From Saccharofermentans sp. (GTDB lineage: Bacteria > Bacillota > Clostridia > Saccharofermentanales > Saccharofermentanaceae): 64,000 nt of DNA. A program made the position numbers and the translations under genes. The notes below the pieces were generated by a model. That model did not search any database, was not told the DNA's origin, and saw nothing but the letters and a program-made list of their open reading frames with translations. Position 1 is the first letter of the stretch. Every line of letters starts with the position of its first letter. Where the stretch lies: the NCBI GenBank assembly GCA_024688685.1, contig JAILDX010000003.1, forward strand, positions 1 to 64,000, given 5' to 3'. This document shows, one piece after another, positions 20,681-30,177 of this stretch.

Positions 20681-21405
20681 TATGCGTCTCCGGATGTCAA
20701 AGCAATAAATATCTCTTCGAGACCTTTTCCGGAGTTCTCCTCCATCAGTTCATCAACTGTTCCGCTGTACACTATAACGCCTTTATCGATGATCATTATG
20801 CGGTCGCAAAGTTTCTCTGCAACCTCAAGAACATGTGTTGAGAATAATACAGCCTTCCCCTTTGCCACTTGCTCCTTCATGAGCTGCTTCAGTTCATACG
20901 ATGCCGCCGGGTCAAGTCCTGTCATAGGTTCGTCGAGTATCCATACATCAGGCTCGTGCACGAGTGAAGAAATGATCATCACTTTCTGCCTCATGCCATG
21001 GGAATACTCGCGCATCTGTATGCCCAGCTTATCATTTATCTTGAAACGTTCAGCCAGATTCTTGATGCGGGTCCTTCTGTCCGTCGCAGGCACCTGGTAG
21101 ATATCAGCTATAAAATTGATATACTCCGCGCCCGTAAGCTGGAGCATCACGTCAGGATTATCAGAAATATATGCAAACTTTCTCTTGGCCTCCAGCGGCT
21201 GCTTAACGATATCAAAGCCGCATATCGATGCCTTCCCCTCCGTCGGCTTGAGTATGCCTGTGATCATCTTTATCACAGTAGTCTTGCCTGCTCCGTTAGG
21301 TCCTGCAAAGCCTACTATCTCTCCCTCACCTATCTCGAAAGAGACATCCTTCGCGGCAACCGTGCCGCTCCCGTACTGTAGCGTCAGCCCTTCAGCTTTG
21401 ATCAT
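20680..21405 (-). CDS. ABC transporter ATP-binding protein
   Basis: GPNGAGKTTVIKM Walker A, YSHGMRQKV signature, VWILDEPMTGLDP Walker B. Confidence 0.96.
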   Translation of the reverse strand: MIKAEGLTLQYGSGTVAAKDVSFEIGEGEIVGFAGPNGAGKTTVIKMITGILKPTEGKASICGFDIVKQPLEAKRKFAYISDNPDVMLQLTGAEYINFIADIYQVPATDRRTRIKNLAERFKINDKLGIQMREYSHGMRQKVMIISSLVHEPDVWILDEPMTGLDPAASYELKQLMKEQVAKGKAVLFSTHVLEVAEKLCDRIMIIDKGVIVYSGTVDELMEENSGKGLEEIFIALTSGDA

Positions 21406-21463
21406 AAATCACAAACACCTTTATGTTATAATATTTATTATTCTCTCATAAAGGAGCAATATT

Positions 21464-22159
21464 ATGAAGGTGTTTACAAAAACAGGTTCTGTCCTGATGA
21501 CAGCAGCAATGCTCGTTTCAACTGCAGGCTGCAGTCTTCTGGGGGGAGGCAGCAGGATCGGCCCTTCAGCAATCTCAGAATTCGCAGACGGAGAAAGTTC
21601 TGAACGTTATGACGATGCTGATGATTTTATAGATCTGATTGAAGATCTCAACAGCAACGAGAACAGCATAAAGAAGATAAAGGACGGTGTTCATATCACA
21701 CTTGAGGGCAAGGATCTCAAGAACTTCTTCAAGAGCAGCCGGATCGGAGGAACAGGCTACACTTCTTTTTCCTACGATAAGACAATGACTCAGGCAACCA
21801 TTTACTATATCGGCGGACAGAAGAGTGACAAGAAGTGGGCATTCTCCGCACTTTCGATCGAGTTTGAAGATGAGGAGGCTGCAGAGGAGTATTTCGATGA
21901 CAGCGTGGATTCCATAGAGTCCGGTGTTGAGCGTCTGGAAATGCAAATGGATTGTGATACGGATGACGGTGATGAGAACGGTATCTCTTATATCATTGTA
22001 AGTGCATCCAATTCAACTTCCGCTATATACGAAGGTATCTACAGAGACGGCAATACCGTTCTGTTTATTGTAAGCGCTGATGTCGGCGGCAAGGAAGGCT
22101 CCAAGAAGATCGATTCCTTCTGCGAGACAATGGGTCTTGTATCTCCTAAGGATGCCTGA
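21464..22159 (+). CDS. Putative lipoprotein
   Basis: Signal MKVFTKTGSVLMTAAMLVSTAGCSLLGG (lipobox STAGC); no recognised domain. Confidence 0.75.
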   Translation: MKVFTKTGSVLMTAAMLVSTAGCSLLGGGSRIGPSAISEFADGESSERYDDADDFIDLIEDLNSNENSIKKIKDGVHITLEGKDLKNFFKSSRIGGTGYTSFSYDKTMTQATIYYIGGQKSDKKWAFSALSIEFEDEEAAEEYFDDSVDSIESGVERLEMQMDCDTDDGDENGISYIIVSASNSTSAIYEGIYRDGNTVLFIVSADVGGKEGSKKIDSFCETMGLVSPKDA

Positions 22160-22161
22160 AA

Positions 22162-23427
22162 GTGTTTGACAGACACGCATTGATCATACTGAAGTGGGAG
22201 ATCAGGAAGATACTCTCAAGCTGGCAGAAGACTCTTGCTATTTTTCTTGTGCCTGCCGCTGTAATGGTCTTTGCGATCAATCTGTTTCCAAAGCTCTTAA
22301 ATTACCTTACAACAGGTTCATTCGGCTCTCAGGATGTCATCGTAATAGATGCTCCTGAGAGTTTTATTGAATACGAAGACAAGAAAGAAGACTTCTTCAA
22401 CTACACTTACATGTCAGGGGAAGATTTCGATAAGATAGCAGATTCTGACGAAGACATTTTCAGTCTCGTCAAGGGCGGTGACCTCGTAATAGCTTTTTTC
22501 TCGCTCGACGATGAACTTACCTTTGACGAGGCAGTTGAAAAGCAAGTCAGGATGCTGTATGAGGAAGGCATAGACGAAGAGAGCGCTGCCTATATGTCGA
22601 TTGGCTTCAACCAGGAACAGTTTACCTCCGAAGCCAAGGCCCTGCAGTTTGAGGAAGACGTGGCAAACGGATATGTAAGCTATGTTTACGAGCGTTACGC
22701 GTCGAAGTACGACCAGTATTCCACTGCCACTTTCACGGTTGATGATTTCAACCCCATAACATACATACTCGACAACAGGAGTGTTGCCAACACATCCGCT
22801 TCACGCATAATCCCCGCCATAATGGTAATCCTCATGTACTACTGCGTTTACTCGCTTACATGCGATATGGTCGCCATGGAGAAGAACAGGGGATTTTTGA
22901 ACAAGCTCATAATGACGCCTGTCTCCCCTTCCACGATCCTGTGGGGCAAGGCGCTTGCCATAAACATCCTAGTTACCGGATCGTCGGTCATCACTTTCCT
23001 TTTCCTGTTCCTGTCATCGTGGCTCAACAGGAGCAATGACGCCGGGTCACTTCTGCCCTTCGGCCTCATGCTGATGCCCGACCAGCTTATATACATGATA
23101 CTTGGCGTACCATCGGCCGTGCTCGTCATGACAGGATTCTGCTTCCTGGTCGCACTTGAACTTGCAAAGTTTGAGGATACGGTCGCCAATCTCCAGCTCG
23201 TGCTGCTGATACTGCTTATCGGACTTTTTGTTCAGCTGTTTATCTTCTGGTCCCCTACCGGACTTGAATATATCATTCCCGTGCATAACGAGATCATTCT
23301 CCTGAAGGATGTACTGATGTCAGAGATATCCTTTGTTGAATTTCTCGTGATACTCGCTGTCAATACGGGTCTCGGCCTCTTCCTCATGAAGAGATGCACA
23401 AAGAAGATTACGGGAGGCAAAAAATGA
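22162..23427 (+). CDS. ABC-2 type transporter permease (NatB-like)
   Basis: N-terminal TM, large extracytoplasmic loop, then multiple TM; MVAMEKNRGFLNKLIMTPVSPSTILWGKAL; GTG start. Confidence 0.82.
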   Translation: MFDRHALIILKWEIRKILSSWQKTLAIFLVPAAVMVFAINLFPKLLNYLTTGSFGSQDVIVIDAPESFIEYEDKKEDFFNYTYMSGEDFDKIADSDEDIFSLVKGGDLVIAFFSLDDELTFDEAVEKQVRMLYEEGIDEESAAYMSIGFNQEQFTSEAKALQFEEDVANGYVSYVYERYASKYDQYSTATFTVDDFNPITYILDNRSVANTSASRIIPAIMVILMYYCVYSLTCDMVAMEKNRGFLNKLIMTPVSPSTILWGKALAINILVTGSSVITFLFLFLSSWLNRSNDAGSLLPFGLMLMPDQLIYMILGVPSAVLVMTGFCFLVALELAKFEDTVANLQLVLLILLIGLFVQLFIFWSPTGLEYIIPVHNEIILLKDVLMSEISFVEFLVILAVNTGLGLFLMKRCTKKITGGKK

Positions 23428-24155
23428 TTGAAGTCAAAGACGTCAAAAAGAGATATTCGTCTGCAAACATGGTCGTCAAAGGTGTTTCCTTTACGGTTAA
23501 GCCCGGAACGATCTACGGACTTCTCGGTCCTAACGGCGCAGGCAAGACAACTCTTATGCAGATAATGGCTACACTGCTCAAGCCAACTGAAGGCACGGTC
23601 ACTATCTGCGGCAGGGATGCTTCAAAAGACACGCTTGATATACACAGGCTCATCGGCTTCCTCACTACTGAGGTCAAGCTCGATCCGCTCTCCACACCGA
23701 ACAGGCTCTACGATTTCTTCGCGGCACTCTACGACCTTCCCGTTGAAGGTCATAACGAGCGCAAGACTGCAGCGTTTGAGAGGTTCGGCATCACCCCGTT
23801 TGCCGACAAGAGGATAGTCGAGCTCTCCACAGGTATGAAGCAGAAGATATCGATCTGCATCTCCCTCATACACGAGCCGCCGGTCATCATCTTCGACGAG
23901 CCGACGAACGGCCTGGACATCCTCACATCAAAGCAGGTTACCGATTATCTGAAGGAGCTTGCAAAGAACGGCAGGACGATCATCCTGTCCACTCACATCT
24001 TCTCTCTTGCCGAGAGTCTCTGTGACGAGATAGGCGTCCTTGTTGACGGTCAGATCGTCGCATCAGGCACGAGCCGCGAGCTCTGCGAACTTACAGGAAA
24101 GGACACATTCGAAGAGACATTCTTTGAGCTCTATACAAAGAACCACCATGAATAA
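23424..24155 (+). CDS. ABC transporter ATP-binding protein (NatA-like)
   Basis: GPNGAGKTTLMQIM, LSTGMKQKISIC, VIIFDEPTNGLD; start reset to 23424. Confidence 0.95.
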   Translation: MIEVKDVKKRYSSANMVVKGVSFTVKPGTIYGLLGPNGAGKTTLMQIMATLLKPTEGTVTICGRDASKDTLDIHRLIGFLTTEVKLDPLSTPNRLYDFFAALYDLPVEGHNERKTAAFERFGITPFADKRIVELSTGMKQKISICISLIHEPPVIIFDEPTNGLDILTSKQVTDYLKELAKNGRTIILSTHIFSLAESLCDEIGVLVDGQIVASGTSRELCELTGKDTFEETFFELYTKNHHE

Positions 24156-26358
24156 GATGCGTGCATTCAGGGCAATATCGCGAAATGCGTTCAAAAACAG
24201 CGGGACAGGAGGCGCCACCGCCTCACTTCCTGCCGGCTTCGCACTTGCTCTTACCGGAGCGGTTGTTTTCGCGATCATCGCAGGAGCATGGATCTATTCG
24301 CTCAGGTGGTGGTTTATGGGTCCGAAGAAGGCTGATAACATAATCGTCATCAATGCGGCAGATACATTTGTTGATTATGCGGCATCAAAGGACTTCACGG
24401 ATTACCATTTTATTTATATCGATCATCCGTACGTCTTTGATGTGGCGACATTCAATACCCTCATGGATGTTTATGATTCACACCTCACTGTCGTCTTTGA
24501 CGAGTATGGCGACATACTGACGTTTTATCCCACTGATGACCTTGAATATACTGATGCCAAGAATAATTTCAAGGACAATGTCCTTGATGATTATTCGCTG
24601 TATCTTACGAGCCTTACGGGAGCGCCTGTCTCGTACAACAATCCCGTTAATCTCATGGAGGATGGCATCAGCTCGCCCGAAGGCGATTCTGAGGTGTCGG
24701 CGTTCCTTAAGACTCTGGCATTCATGCTTATACCGCTCCTCTACTTTATTGCGGCACTCTATTCGTCGATGACGAAGGGAACAAACGTTATAGCGGGAGC
24801 CAAGGAGCAGAACTCATTTGCGGCTATACTTATGACGCCCACGCCCAGGAGCATTATCGTGCTTGGAAATATCTTCGGCGTGTGGCTGTCGTCAATGATC
24901 CCGGCAATCGTAATCTCCGTCCCGCTGATATTCATAAAGATGTACAGGCCGGGCATCCTCCCGTCTCTTATCATGATGGCATTCCTGTCATTCTTTATCG
25001 CGTCGCTGGTCGTTCTCATCTCGGTAATGAGCAGCAACGTCATAACGGCACAGACGGCGTTTCTGCCGGTATTCTTTATTTTTGTAACTCTTTGCATCAC
25101 CTGCATGCAGAATCCCGACGAGTATCTTGGCATCTATGAATACCTGCCTCTGTACGGACAATATCTCGGAATAGCGGTGGCTCTCACGTCAGGCACTAAC
25201 TATATTGCGCTTATTGTCTCATCACTTGTCACACTGCTCCTGTCAGGCATATGTGTCTTTGTTTCCGTAAAACTCCTCGGAAGCGAGCGTTTCACCGTAT
25301 CTGTCATGTCGGCAAGCGACAAGGAGATCATCAAGGCGCAGAAGGAAGTTGCAAGAAAGGCACGCAAAGTATCGCGCCTCACAACAAAAACATCGGTTTA
25401 CGGATATCAGGCAACCGGAACGCTCAACGACGTCAGCTTCAGCATTAGCCAGATATTCAGGCCTCTCGCGCTGCTTTCGCTGTTCCAGCTGATCGCAATG
25501 GTCCCGCCGCTCCTTCTTACCGATGGCGAATATCTCACATCGGTAATGTATTCACTCAAGGAAGTCAACACGGTATCTGACGTTCTGGCATCGGGAGCCA
25601 ACATCATCGGAGTTCTAATGAGCACGCCGGCTTTCCTGCTGTCGATGGGCTTCGGATATATCCTTATAAATGCATATTACTGCTTCAGAGTTAAAGTGAT
25701 CGAGAGAACGCCACTGTCTTCGGGGCTCGGCCTGACTTTACAGAAGGTGCTGCCGCGCTATCTTAAGGGTGCGCTGACCGGCTTTGGCATGATCTTCACG
25801 GTGTTTGGCATCCTCGCAGTAACGGGACAGCTTAAGATTACGGGATTCGGTTTCGCGGTCTCCTCGCTCCCTCTCCTGTTCTCATATATCTTTATGTGGA
25901 TATTCCAGGGGGCATGCGAAGAGATAATGTTCAGAGGCTACATGATGCCGCGCATCGCTGCGCGTTACGGCCTCATACCCGCGATCGCCGTGTCTTCTCT
26001 GCTGTTCTGCCTCTTCCACGGCATCAACCCGGGATTCTCTGTACTCGCATTCATCAACCTGATACTCATCTCGATCCTATATGCGCTCATCGCTTACTAT
26101 ACTGAAAGCATCTGGATAGTCTGCGCTGCCCACACGCTCTGGAACTTCACTCAGGGCAATATCTGCGGTCTTGAAGTATCGGGCAATACGGGCAACGTCT
26201 CGCTGTTCCACACAGAGTATGCGGCAAATGCCAACCCGCTTATCACAGGCGGCACATTCGGCCCCGAGGGCGGTCTTGCCGTGACTGCAGTGACCGTTAT
26301 CGCGATCGTTGCCGTACTCGTCATTTTCCGCGGAAAGAACGCAAAAAAGAAGGGCTGA
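24148..26358 (+). CDS. ABC-2 permease fused to CPBP intramembrane metalloprotease
   Basis: N-terminal NatB-like permease; C-terminal CPBP motifs EEIMFRGYMMPR and LLFCLFHGINPG, then HTLWNFTQG; start reset to 24148. Confidence 0.88.
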   Translation: MNKMRAFRAISRNAFKNSGTGGATASLPAGFALALTGAVVFAIIAGAWIYSLRWWFMGPKKADNIIVINAADTFVDYAASKDFTDYHFIYIDHPYVFDVATFNTLMDVYDSHLTVVFDEYGDILTFYPTDDLEYTDAKNNFKDNVLDDYSLYLTSLTGAPVSYNNPVNLMEDGISSPEGDSEVSAFLKTLAFMLIPLLYFIAALYSSMTKGTNVIAGAKEQNSFAAILMTPTPRSIIVLGNIFGVWLSSMIPAIVISVPLIFIKMYRPGILPSLIMMAFLSFFIASLVVLISVMSSNVITAQTAFLPVFFIFVTLCITCMQNPDEYLGIYEYLPLYGQYLGIAVALTSGTNYIALIVSSLVTLLLSGICVFVSVKLLGSERFTVSVMSASDKEIIKAQKEVARKARKVSRLTTKTSVYGYQATGTLNDVSFSISQIFRPLALLSLFQLIAMVPPLLLTDGEYLTSVMYSLKEVNTVSDVLASGANIIGVLMSTPAFLLSMGFGYILINAYYCFRVKVIERTPLSSGLGLTLQKVLPRYLKGALTGFGMIFTVFGILAVTGQLKITGFGFAVSSLPLLFSYIFMWIFQGACEEIMFRGYMMPRIAARYGLIPAIAVSSLLFCLFHGINPGFSVLAFINLILISILYALIAYYTESIWIVCAAHTLWNFTQGNICGLEVSGNTGNVSLFHTEYAANANPLITGGTFGPEGGLAVTAVTVIAIVAVLVIFRGKNAKKKG

Positions 26359-26871
26359 TCAAGCCCTCTTCTCAACTATCTCAAGACTTACAGTAGTCTT
26401 TGTCTTAACTCCGAACATATCTATCTCCAGATATGCCTTGCGCTTGTGTCTGTCAATCTTCTTTATGAATCCTTCCATACCGATCAGCGGGCCGCCGGTC
26501 ACAATGATCTTGTCACCTTCGATAATGCCCACAGACACATCGAAACATCCCCCCTCAGCATATAGCCTGTCCGCGAAATCACTCTCACCGGGCGTCAGAG
26601 GCAGATAATCACCATCCGTTGACAGTACAATATTGAAACCGCTAATATTCCTGAGCCTTGATGCAAGTTCCTCCACCCTTTCGGCGTCAGAGTCAAGAAA
26701 GACATAACCAGGAAAGAGTGCACCTTCTTCAGTGATCCACTCTTTCCCCTTCTTCTTGCTGATCATCCTTTTGGGAACAAAAGCACGCTCGAAATATGAA
26801 CTGTAGTGTTCATTCAGGAGTTTTATGCAGGAATCCTCACGTGATGATGATGTCCAGATGACAAACCACAT
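26359..26871 (-). CDS. NusG-family (LoaP-like) transcription antiterminator
   Basis: MWFVIWTSSSREDSCIKLL, LFPGYVFLDSD NGN fold, C-terminal KOW-like GDKIIVTGGPLIGMEGFIKKIDRHKRKAYLEI. Confidence 0.85.
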   Translation of the reverse strand: MWFVIWTSSSREDSCIKLLNEHYSSYFERAFVPKRMISKKKGKEWITEEGALFPGYVFLDSDAERVEELASRLRNISGFNIVLSTDGDYLPLTPGESDFADRLYAEGGCFDVSVGIIEGDKIIVTGGPLIGMEGFIKKIDRHKRKAYLEIDMFGVKTKTTVSLEIVEKRA

Positions 26872-27887
26872 CAGGGACTGACCTCATCATAGAAAATATC
26901 GATAACCTTCGCCTCAAGGTCGTCGTAATCAACATGGAACTCCCTGAACGCATTGTAATCATCATCGATCAGTTCACCTTCAGGTGTTACAGTGCCAAGA
27001 TCCTGATATTCTGCCTGCCTGGAAGAAAAATCCGAAAGCTGGTTAGCTGTCATGTCACTTACCATATAATCGGAAAGCGCCATGATAAGGTCAAACGAGA
27101 AAGAAGTATCACTCTCCATAAGCTCTGCTGCCTTTGCCATCCAGCTGTCGAGGAATATCTGCTGTCTCCGCATCCTGAAGCTGTTTGTATCGTTTGCAAG
27201 GCTCATTCTTGACCTTACAAACCTCTCCGCCTGATCGCCGTGCAGTGTGATCGTTGCACCCTCTCTGAAAGCAGGATCTACTGCAGTCATATCCTCAGGG
27301 ATCGTAACGGTAACACCGCCAACCTGATCATTGAATACAGGGATTGCCGCCATAGTAAGCGAGATATAATGGTCGATCGGGATATCGTATATAAGTCCCG
27401 ACACTGCATCCATCATATTGCGGCACCGCTCATTATCGTTCCTTCCGTAAGCATGTGCCAGGCAGATCTGCATCTGCTCAATACCGGTATCCGCACCTGC
27501 ATTCGAGAATGTGTTTACACCTGTCATTGTATCGCGGTTGATCTGAAGGGCCTTGTATGTCTTGCTTGCATGATCTATCGCATATACATATATAACATCA
27601 GCCTGTGACTGATTGATGTTCTTGCCGTTATCGCCCATAACCTCATAATCATCGACACCGATGATCATAATTACTTCCATATCATCCTTGAGGGCATAAT
27701 CCTTCCCGTTATATGTGAGCGTAGTGCGTACCTTTGAACCGGTCTCATAAGGATTGCTTCCGTCAGGATTGGGATTCTTTGCCGTTATCATCTTCGAAAC
27801 AGCAAACACTGCAGCTCCAAAAGCTGCAACAGTCAGCACGATAGCGCCGATCTGAAAAATAGTCTCTCTCTGTATCTTCTTAGCCAT
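26871..27887 (-). CDS. LytR-CpsA-Psr (LCP) family protein
   Basis: MIIGVDDYE, LQINRDTMTGV, QICLAHAYG, GGVTVTIPEDMTAVDP, HGDQAERFVRSRM. Confidence 0.9.
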   Translation of the reverse strand: MAKKIQRETIFQIGAIVLTVAAFGAAVFAVSKMITAKNPNPDGSNPYETGSKVRTTLTYNGKDYALKDDMEVIMIIGVDDYEVMGDNGKNINQSQADVIYVYAIDHASKTYKALQINRDTMTGVNTFSNAGADTGIEQMQICLAHAYGRNDNERCRNMMDAVSGLIYDIPIDHYISLTMAAIPVFNDQVGGVTVTIPEDMTAVDPAFREGATITLHGDQAERFVRSRMSLANDTNSFRMRRQQIFLDSWMAKAAELMESDTSFSFDLIMALSDYMVSDMTANQLSDFSSRQAEYQDLGTVTPEGELIDDDYNAFREFHVDYDDLEAKVIDIFYDEVSP

Positions 27888-27904
27888 AGAGTTATTCTAC
27901 CATA

Positions 27905-27940
27905 AATAAGAGGTTGTCTCTGAAAAGAGACAACCCCTCA
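27905..27940 (-). terminator. Intrinsic terminator between surface-protein gene and LCP gene
   Basis: GAGGTTGTCTCT-GAAA-AGAGACAACCCCTC stem-loop, T-rich run on the minus-strand exit side. Confidence 0.7.
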
Positions 27941-27967
27941 TTTGATTTGCTGATTGATCAGGTTCTA

Positions 27968-28609
27968 TCAGTTAGAAGCCTTCTTAGCGCGGATTGCGAA
28001 TACTGCACCTGCAGCTACGAGAGCAACTGCAACCATGATGATGTATGTACCGGCGTGCTCACCTGTCTGAGCAGATGTTGTAGCTGATGCCTTTGCGATA
28101 GCGAAAGGTGAAAGATCAGATACTTCAAATGTCTCAATGCTTACAGCCTTTGCTACACTCTTACCAACAATCTTCCAAGCACCATTCTCATAGTGAAGGA
28201 TAAGAACTGCCTCTGTATCTGTAGCAGAGAAGTTAATATCTACTGTTACGGGAGAGAGAGCTGCAGGAAGAGCAGCAGGAGCACCTGTTGCATCCTCATA
28301 GTGAGCATCGAAAGTCTTAACGATCTCGAACTTAGCAGCATCAAACTTGCTGTTGTTAACTGCGCTTGTGATGTCTGCAGCAGAGACAAGCTCTGTAGCC
28401 TTCTTGCCGAGAACCTTCTGGTCATCCTGATCGTCTGCGATAACGATTCTACCCTGTCCTGCGGAACCATTTGTAAGATCTGTACCATCAGCGGCTGTTG
28501 CCTTTTTAAGAAGAGCAGATACCGGGCTGGAAGTAGCAGCAAATACAGAAGCACCGAGCATTGATACTACGAGCGCCATCGTAGGCAGAGCCATCAATTT
28601 CTTGTTCAT
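27968..28609 (-). CDS. Cell-surface protein with sortase-type C-terminal sorting signal
   Basis: Signal peptide MNKKLMALPTMALVVSMLGASVFA; C-terminus SAQTGEHAGTYIIMVAVALVAAGAVFAIRAKKASN (xxQTGE + TM + basic tail). Confidence 0.78.
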   Translation of the reverse strand: MNKKLMALPTMALVVSMLGASVFAATSSPVSALLKKATAADGTDLTNGSAGQGRIVIADDQDDQKVLGKKATELVSAADITSAVNNSKFDAAKFEIVKTFDAHYEDATGAPAALPAALSPVTVDINFSATDTEAVLILHYENGAWKIVGKSVAKAVSIETFEVSDLSPFAIAKASATTSAQTGEHAGTYIIMVAVALVAAGAVFAIRAKKASN

Positions 28610-28623
28610 TGGTCAAATTCCCC

Positions 28624-29460
28624 CTAGTTTAATCTTTTTGCAATAACCAAAAATCTTTGGGTTCTGTCCCTGCGCAGACATGTGGAGAGTATTATTAACT
28701 TGTCCCCATACTGTGGCCGAATGCTATCAACAAGATCCGTCTCCGACGCTGTCGAAGAGTAAACACTGTTGATAAAACTCGTATAGACAGACTCATTATT
28801 GAAATCATTGTAATACAGAATGTGCGTTTTGTCACGAGGTATTGTTGCACATATTTGATAAATATATACATTTTTTGGCGTATAGATTACGACAAATTGT
28901 GGATTTGATGTCAGATCAACGTCGCTCAAAGCCGACTGAAGGCTTCCAAACATAGCTCCGCTGCTCATTCTGTGCCCATAAATGACAGTGACAAGGTCAT
29001 CCAGTGTAGTCGTATTATAATTAGATTCAACATAAAGAGCCCCGGATCTGTCATATTCCTTCTCTGCATTATGGGACAAATAATAGCTGTCATCGACAGG
29101 ACTTCTCAGTATCGGCTGGCTGATATAGGGATTTGTCATATAAAACCATCCGATAATATCAGGGTTTGCAGCCTGGAGCTGAGCAAAATCCACCGGGCAG
29201 ACATATGACCATCCCTTGTGATCTTCGTCTCTTCTGTCTATAAAATCATCTGTAACATCGATCGCTGCGATCTCGGAAGGATCTATCTCGGAAGGAAGCG
29301 AAGGGTATGTAAACTGCGTGTATTCCGTACTCGGCGATGTATTCGGCGGATCAATGTATCCGTTTGCCCAGAAAAAGTAGAATATGAGTACGCCTGCCGA
29401 GATGAACATCACTGCCGACATTATTCCCCATGTTATCCTGTTCCTCATATAAACTGTCAC
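28624..29460 (-). CDS. Class B sortase
   Basis: N-terminal TM; NPDIIGWFYMTNPYISQPILRSPVDDSYYLSHN, VIYGHRMSSGAMFGSL, catalytic LIILSTCLRRDRTQRFLVIAK. Confidence 0.92.
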   Translation of the reverse strand: MTVYMRNRITWGIMSAVMFISAGVLIFYFFWANGYIDPPNTSPSTEYTQFTYPSLPSEIDPSEIAAIDVTDDFIDRRDEDHKGWSYVCPVDFAQLQAANPDIIGWFYMTNPYISQPILRSPVDDSYYLSHNAEKEYDRSGALYVESNYNTTTLDDLVTVIYGHRMSSGAMFGSLQSALSDVDLTSNPQFVVIYTPKNVYIYQICATIPRDKTHILYYNDFNNESVYTSFINSVYSSTASETDLVDSIRPQYGDKLIILSTCLRRDRTQRFLVIAKRLN

Positions 29461-30164
29461 CAGCCTTTCGCGCTATCAAGTATCATTCTTCCGTTATTCC
29501 ATATACGGCTCAGGACATCGTTCCTGAATTTCTTCTCTATTATATCAGATGCTTCAATAAGGTTCGGATGTCTTGAACTGAGGTTATGGCTGTCGGAACC
29601 CAGAAGGTCTATCTCTCCTCTCTTCAGCATCTTGAAAGCCTTACCGGCCGTGCGCTCGATGAAGAATTCTGCGTTGCACTGCTTTAAGAGATTCGAATTG
29701 TCGATGATCCTTCTTACCAGTTTCTTATCCTGATAGAGATAGCGTTCAATGTGAGCGATTATTATGTTCATGCCGGAAACTTCGGACAATTCTTCGATTT
29801 CCTCGATAATGTAAGGCTGCCACGTCCTGAAAGGCATTTCTACAAGAATATAGTTGCTTTTACCTATACAGAGTCTCTCGATCGAACTGCTTCTCGATAT
29901 TCCCCTGAAATAGTGGACTTCAGCTCCAACAGTGTAATCAGGCACCACAGGGAGTTCCCCAAGCCTTGATTCCAGGAGCTTTAATGCATTATCGCGCCTT
30001 GCAACAAACTCTTCAGGAGAGTTCATATCGGCATAAAAATGCGGTGTGAAACAAATCCCGGCAACACCCTGATCTGCTGACATTCTTATCATCTCGAGAG
30101 ACATATCGACATTTTTGCTGCCGTCATCGATACCCGGAAGCATATGGCAGTGAACGTCGATCAT
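29457..30164 (-). CDS. CpsB/CapC-family PHP tyrosine-protein phosphatase
   Basis: MIDVHCHMLPGIDDGSK, TPHFY, AHIERY, LGSDSHNL metal-binding motifs. Confidence 0.94.
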   Translation of the reverse strand: MIDVHCHMLPGIDDGSKNVDMSLEMIRMSADQGVAGICFTPHFYADMNSPEEFVARRDNALKLLESRLGELPVVPDYTVGAEVHYFRGISRSSSIERLCIGKSNYILVEMPFRTWQPYIIEEIEELSEVSGMNIIIAHIERYLYQDKKLVRRIIDNSNLLKQCNAEFFIERTAGKAFKMLKRGEIDLLGSDSHNLSSRHPNLIEASDIIEKKFRNDVLSRIWNNGRMILDSAKGW

Positions 30165-30177
30165 ACTATCTAAAGCC

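Noticed and set aside
21413-21475. Inverted repeat AAACACCTT/AAGGTGTTT around the lipoprotein start as an RNA switch
   Set aside because: The left arm lies upstream of the likely -10 (TATAAT at 21427), so it would not be in the transcript; arms are short with a 45-bp gap.
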